A stretch of DNA of 10,385 nt, from positions 1 to 10,385 of the forward strand of contig JANXWW010000108.1 of NCBI GenBank assembly GCA_025350945.1, given 5' to 3'. Each line of letters starts with the position of its first letter. Position 1 is the stretch's first letter. The position numbers were made by a program, and so were the translations under genes. The stretch is from Burkholderiales bacterium (GTDB lineage Bacteria; Pseudomonadota; Gammaproteobacteria; Burkholderiales; Usitatibacteraceae). This document shows, piece after piece, positions 6,791-10,385 of the stretch. The notes beneath the pieces were generated by a model. It made no database searches. It worked only from the letters and a program-made list of their open reading frames with translations, and was not told the origin of the DNA.

Positions 6791-8506
6791 ATGAATGACC
6801 GCGCGCCCGGCGCACCGATTATGATTCCGCTCGCAGACGTGCGCGGCCGAATGAAGGCGCGCAATCAACCCAAAGGTCGGCAGATTGATCCGCAAGCGCG
6901 CGCTGATGTTGCTGCATTGTTGAATGGCCGCGAAATTCGCCGCGATTTGCTGATCGAAGATCTGCATCTGATTCAAGATAAATTTAATGGTATTTCGTCT
7001 GAGCACATCGGAGCGCTTGCGGAAAAATTAAAGCTCGCACAAACAGAAGTCTACGAAGTCGCCACTTTTTATCATCACTTTGATGTGCTGCGCGAAGGTG
7101 ATGCCGCGCCACCTGCGCTGACGGTACGCGTATGCGACACGCTCTCGTGCGCGATGGCGGGTGCAGATGAATTACTGAAAAAATTACCGGCGATTTTAGG
7201 CAAAGACGTGCGCGTGATTGCGGCACCTTGCATCGGCCGATGCAGCGACGCGCCTGCGGTTTGTGTGGGCCAAAACGCGTTTGGTCACGCTACGGTTGAG
7301 AGTGTAAATCTGGAAGCAAAAGCCCAGCATACACAGGCATCTTCAGGCAATTATGCTTCGTTCGCCGCCTACAGAGCGGCGTTTGGTTATCAAACGTATC
7401 TGAGCGTGGTGAATGGCGAGCGAGAAATTGAGGCCACGATCAAGGAGATGGAAGATTCCGGGCTGCGCGGTTTGGGCGGCGCGGGATTTCCAGCGGGTCG
7501 CAAATGGCGCATTGTTCGCGCGGAATCTGCGCCGCGATTGATGGCGATAAATATTGATGAAGGTGAGCCGGGTACATTCAAGGATCGCTATTATTTGGAA
7601 CGCGATCCGCATCGATTTATTGAAGGCATGTTGATTGCGGCGCATGTGGTGGGTATTGATGCTATCTACATTTATTTGCGCGATGAATATCATCACTGTC
7701 GCGCGATATTGGAAACGGAGTTGGCGGCCTTGAAAGCGAATCCGCCTGGTGGGCATGCGTTGCCGCGCATCGAATGTCGGCGCGGCGCGGGGGCCTATAT
7801 TTGCGGCGAAGAATCCGCGATGATTGAATCCATCGAAGGCAAGCGCGGCATGCCCAGGCTGCGTCCGCCGTATGTGGCGCAGGTGGGATTGTTTGGTCGC
7901 CCCACGCTGGAACATAATTTTGAAACGCTCTTCTGGGTGCGCGATATTCTGGAAAAAGGTGCCGCATGGTTTGCGGGCTACGGGCGAAATGGTCGCACAG
8001 GTTTACGTTCATTTTCGGTATCGGGTCGCGTAAAAAAACCGGGGGTGCATTTGGCACCGGCGGGTATTACGGCGAATGAATTGATTAGCGAATTTTGCGA
8101 TGGCATGTTGGACGGACACACCTTCTACGCCTATTTGCCGGGCGGCGCATCAGGTGGTATTTTGCCGGCGAGTATGGGTGATATTCCGCTTGATTTCGAT
8201 ACCTTGCAGCCCTACGGTTGCTTCATTGGTTCTGCCGCGATGGTGGTGATATCGCAGCACGACAAGGCGCGTGATGCGGCGTTGAATCTGATGAATTTTT
8301 TTGAACATGAAAGCTGTGGTCAATGCACGCCGTGTCGTGTCGGTACAGAAAAAGCGGTAAGGCTGCTTGAAGAAACGAAGTGGAAAACGGGGCTGCTGGA
8401 AGAGCTTTCGCAAGCGATGGAGGATGCATCCATTTGCGGGCTCGGCCAGGCAGCGCCGAATCCGATTCGCTGTGTGATCAAATATTTTGCGCACGAGATA
8501 AGCTGA
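6791..8506 (+). CDS. fdh1B: NAD-dependent formate dehydrogenase, diaphorase (beta) subunit, NuoE-NuoF fusion
   Basis: This 571-residue protein fuses two modules of the NADH-oxidising head of complex I. The NuoE-like thioredoxin-fold part (about 30-175) has four Cys for a [2Fe-2S] cluster, C115-x4-C120 and C147-x3-C151. The NuoF-like part (about 195-571) carries the NADH/FMN motifs LRGLGGAGFPAGRKW (225-239), NIDEGEPGTFKDR (254-266) and GAGAYICGEESA (332-343). It ends with a [4Fe-4S] site, ESCGQCTPC (Cys509, 512, 515) plus Cys549. In FDH1-type enzymes of methylotrophs such as Methylorubrum extorquens, this subunit takes electrons from the catalytic subunit and reduces NAD+ in the cytoplasm. A good ribosome site precedes the ATG, and the stop overlaps the next gene's start by one base (TGATG), implying coupled translation. 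NAD-reducing hydrogenases have similar subunits, but the downstream formate dehydrogenase settles the assignment. All ligands expected are present. Confidence 0.93.
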   Translation: MNDRAPGAPIMIPLADVRGRMKARNQPKGRQIDPQARADVAALLNGREIRRDLLIEDLHLIQDKFNGISSEHIGALAEKLKLAQTEVYEVATFYHHFDVLREGDAAPPALTVRVCDTLSCAMAGADELLKKLPAILGKDVRVIAAPCIGRCSDAPAVCVGQNAFGHATVESVNLEAKAQHTQASSGNYASFAAYRAAFGYQTYLSVVNGEREIEATIKEMEDSGLRGLGGAGFPAGRKWRIVRAESAPRLMAINIDEGEPGTFKDRYYLERDPHRFIEGMLIAAHVVGIDAIYIYLRDEYHHCRAILETELAALKANPPGGHALPRIECRRGAGAYICGEESAMIESIEGKRGMPRLRPPYVAQVGLFGRPTLEHNFETLFWVRDILEKGAAWFAGYGRNGRTGLRSFSVSGRVKKPGVHLAPAGITANELISEFCDGMLDGHTFYAYLPGGASGGILPASMGDIPLDFDTLQPYGCFIGSAAMVVISQHDKARDAALNLMNFFEHESCGQCTPCRVGTEKAVRLLEETKWKTGLLEELSQAMEDASICGLGQAAPNPIRCVIKYFAHEIS

Positions 8507-10385
8507 TGAACGCAATGACTGAGCCGTTGTTGCCGCGCGAGCAAATCGAATTCACACTCGACGGCGAAAAAGTCACGGCGTTTGCCGATCAAACTTTAAT
8601 TGAGATCGCGAGAGAGCACGGCAAGGAAATTCCGCATCTTTGCTACAAACCCGGCTATCGCGCTGATGGAAATTGCCGCGCGTGCATGGTGGAGATCAAG
8701 GGCGAACGCGTGCTGGCACCATCGTGTTGCCGGCATCCCGCCAACAATATGGAAGTCATGACCGATTCACCGCGCGCGGTGCATGCGCAAAAAATGGTGA
8801 TGGAATTATTGACGGCGGATGCTCCTAAAAAAGATTACAAACCCGACGGCAATGAGTTGCTGAAATGGGCGACAGCGTTGGGTGTGAGCGAATCACGTTT
8901 CCACGCACGTCACCAATCGGAGCCCGATTTTTCGCATCCCGCGATGACGGTAAATCTTGATGCGTGCATTCAATGCACACGCTGCGTTCGTGCCTGTCGC
9001 GAAGAGCAGGCGAATGATGTGATCGGCTACGCGTTTCGCGGTGCGCATTCCAAAATCGTATTCGATCAAGATGATCCGATGGGCGCGTCCACCTGCGTGG
9101 CGTGTGGCGAATGCGTGCAGGCCTGCCCGACCGGTGCGTTAGCGCCTGCGAAAGGCGCATATCAAATTAAGGCGGATAAAACCATTGATTCGGTGTGCCC
9201 GTATTGCGGCGTGGGTTGTCAGCTCACGTATCACGTTAGGCAAAATAAAATTATTCGTGTTGAAGGCCGCGATGGGCCCGCGAATCACAGTCGGCTGTGC
9301 GTGAAAGGTCGCTACGGTTTTGATTATGCGCATCACAAGCAACGTCTCACCACGCCGCTGATTCGTAAAACTGGCGTGGCCAAGACCGCTGATTTCAATA
9401 TGGATCCTGATAATTGGCGCGATGTTTTTCGCGAGGCCACGTGGGAAGAAGCGCTGGATTTGGCTGGCAGCGCGCTGGTAAAAATCCGCGATCAACACGG
9501 CCCGAATGCGCTCGCTGGATTTGGTTCCGCCAAAGGCAGTAATGAAGAAGCCTATCTTTTTCAAAAAATGGTTCGCACCGGATTCCGCACGAATAATGTA
9601 GATCACTGCACGCGGCTTTGCCATGCGTCATCGGTTGTGGCCTTGCTCGAAGGTGTGGGTTCAGGTGCGGTGTCGAATCAGGTATCGGATGTGGCCAAAG
9701 CGGAAGTGATTTTTTTGATCGGTGCGAATCCCACATCGAATCATCCGGTCGCGGCGACCTGGATAAAAAATGCCGCAAAAAACGGTGCGAAATTAATCGT
9801 CGCCGATCCACGCAAAAACGATATTGCCCGCCACGCATGGCGCTATCTGCAATTCAAGCCGGACATGGATGTGGCGATGTTGAACGCGATGATTTACACC
9901 ATCATCGATGAAGGTTTGGTGAACGAAGATTTCATCAAAAATCGCACCCACAATTTTGCGGCGCTAAAAGAAAACGCGAAGGGTTTTGCGCCCGAAATGA
10001 TGGCACCGCTCTGCGGCATTCCCGCAGAAACATTGCGCGAAGTCGCGCGCGCGTATGCGACGAGCCAAGCATCGATTATTTTGTGGGGCATGGGTATTTC
10101 GCAGCATGTACACGGCACCGATAATGCGCGCTGTTTGATCGCACTCACGCTAATGACCGGCCAGGTTGGTAAGCCCGGTTCAGGCTTGCATCCCTTGCGC
10201 GGGCAAAACAATGTGCAGGGCGCGTCGGATGCGGGGCTGATCCCGATGATGTTTCCGGATTACAAGCGAGTTGACAATCCCGAAGCGCATGCGCGGTTTG
10301 AAAAATATTGGAACGTAAAGCTGGACAACAAACCCGGCCTCACCGTGGTGGAAATTATGGATGCCGCCTATGATTCCAAAATCAA
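8506..10385 (+). CDS. fdh1A: NAD-dependent formate dehydrogenase, catalytic Mo/W (alpha) subunit, 3'-truncated by window edge
   Basis: The frame is open from the ATG at 8506 to the right edge: 626 codons of a protein expected to be near 950-1000 residues. An N-terminal NuoG-like domain holds a [2Fe-2S] site with canonical spacing (Cys46, 57, 60, 74). A two-cluster ferredoxin domain follows (Cys154, 157, 160, 164 and Cys197, 200, 203, 207). The bis-MGD oxidoreductase domain then opens with a [4Fe-4S] site (Cys231, 234, 238, 265). HCTRLCHASSV (367-377) contains Cys372, the metal ligand that is selenocysteine in some formate dehydrogenases, followed by the conserved His373. IGANPTSNHP and RGQNNVQGASD (565-575) are further family signatures. 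The enzyme oxidises formate to CO2 and delivers electrons to the diaphorase encoded just upstream. Tungsten is the likely metal by analogy with FDH1, but sequence alone cannot separate W from Mo. The histidine-ligated NuoG cluster motif is absent. Accessory genes such as fdhD are not in view. Confidence 0.95.
   Translation, partial: MNAMTEPLLPREQIEFTLDGEKVTAFADQTLIEIAREHGKEIPHLCYKPGYRADGNCRACMVEIKGERVLAPSCCRHPANNMEVMTDSPRAVHAQKMVMELLTADAPKKDYKPDGNELLKWATALGVSESRFHARHQSEPDFSHPAMTVNLDACIQCTRCVRACREEQANDVIGYAFRGAHSKIVFDQDDPMGASTCVACGECVQACPTGALAPAKGAYQIKADKTIDSVCPYCGVGCQLTYHVRQNKIIRVEGRDGPANHSRLCVKGRYGFDYAHHKQRLTTPLIRKTGVAKTADFNMDPDNWRDVFREATWEEALDLAGSALVKIRDQHGPNALAGFGSAKGSNEEAYLFQKMVRTGFRTNNVDHCTRLCHASSVVALLEGVGSGAVSNQVSDVAKAEVIFLIGANPTSNHPVAATWIKNAAKNGAKLIVADPRKNDIARHAWRYLQFKPDMDVAMLNAMIYTIIDEGLVNEDFIKNRTHNFAALKENAKGFAPEMMAPLCGIPAETLREVARAYATSQASIILWGMGISQHVHGTDNARCLIALTLMTGQVGKPGSGLHPLRGQNNVQGASDAGLIPMMFPDYKRVDNPEAHARFEKYWNVKLDNKPGLTVVEIMDAAYDSKI

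Noticed and set aside
7343..7915. 190-codon open frame antisense to the formate dehydrogenase beta gene
   Set aside because: Shadow frame: the forward strand encodes an intact NuoF domain with all its motifs here.
9139..9624. 161-codon open frame antisense to the formate dehydrogenase alpha gene
   Set aside because: The forward frame carries the metal-site and cluster motifs without interruption; the reverse product has no recognisable domain.
1..10385. Mobile element, CRISPR, toxin-antitoxin or defence system
   Set aside because: No transposase, integrase, direct-repeat array, nuclease or small paired genes were found; almost all sequence is accounted for by metabolic genes.

Overview
The window carries eight protein-coding genes on about 10.4 kb and reads as ordinary chromosomal metabolism of a proteobacterium. 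A betaproteobacterium or close relative is the best guess. It rests on the DUF1178 protein, a MatB-type malonyl-CoA synthetase, a glutaryl-CoA dehydrogenase with a YdiI/MenI-type thioesterase, and a two-gene FDH1-type formate dehydrogenase. No phage, insertion sequence, CRISPR array, rRNA or convincing tRNA was seen. Gene density is high: no gap between genes reaches 300 bases, and the longest are about 155 bases.

Layout. (1) 1-947 (+) is the C-terminal two thirds of an acyl-CoA synthetase, best called malonyl-CoA synthetase (MatB), cut by the left edge. (2) 1105-1587 (+) is a DUF1178 zinc-ribbon protein. (3) 4477 down to 1594 (-) is a compact three-gene run: glutaryl-CoA dehydrogenase, then a hotdog-fold thioesterase 6 bases later, then an MFS transporter 16 bases later. 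It converges on the DUF1178 gene with only 6 bases between the stop codons. (4) 4633-6681 (+) is a cytoplasmic S9 (prolyl-oligopeptidase family) serine peptidase, divergent from the dehydrogenase; the gap holds a good sigma70-like promoter. (5) 6791-10385 (+) is a two-gene operon for soluble NAD-linked formate dehydrogenase: a fused NuoE-NuoF diaphorase subunit, then the large Mo/W catalytic subunit. The two overlap by one base, and the catalytic gene runs off the right edge.

How the genes work together. The formate dehydrogenase pair should oxidise formate to CO2 and pass electrons through iron-sulfur clusters and FMN to NAD+. The minus-strand run links oxidation of an acyl-CoA (probably glutaryl-CoA to crotonyl-CoA, from lysine, tryptophan or aromatic breakdown) to a CoA-ester hydrolase and a transporter. 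The sequence does not show whether the thioesterase and transporter act on products of the dehydrogenase. The MatB-like enzyme would feed malonate into malonyl-CoA. I found no strong sign of an undescribed system. The most interesting points are the cluster content of the formate dehydrogenase, the dehydrogenase-thioesterase-transporter operon, and start-site questions at two genes.
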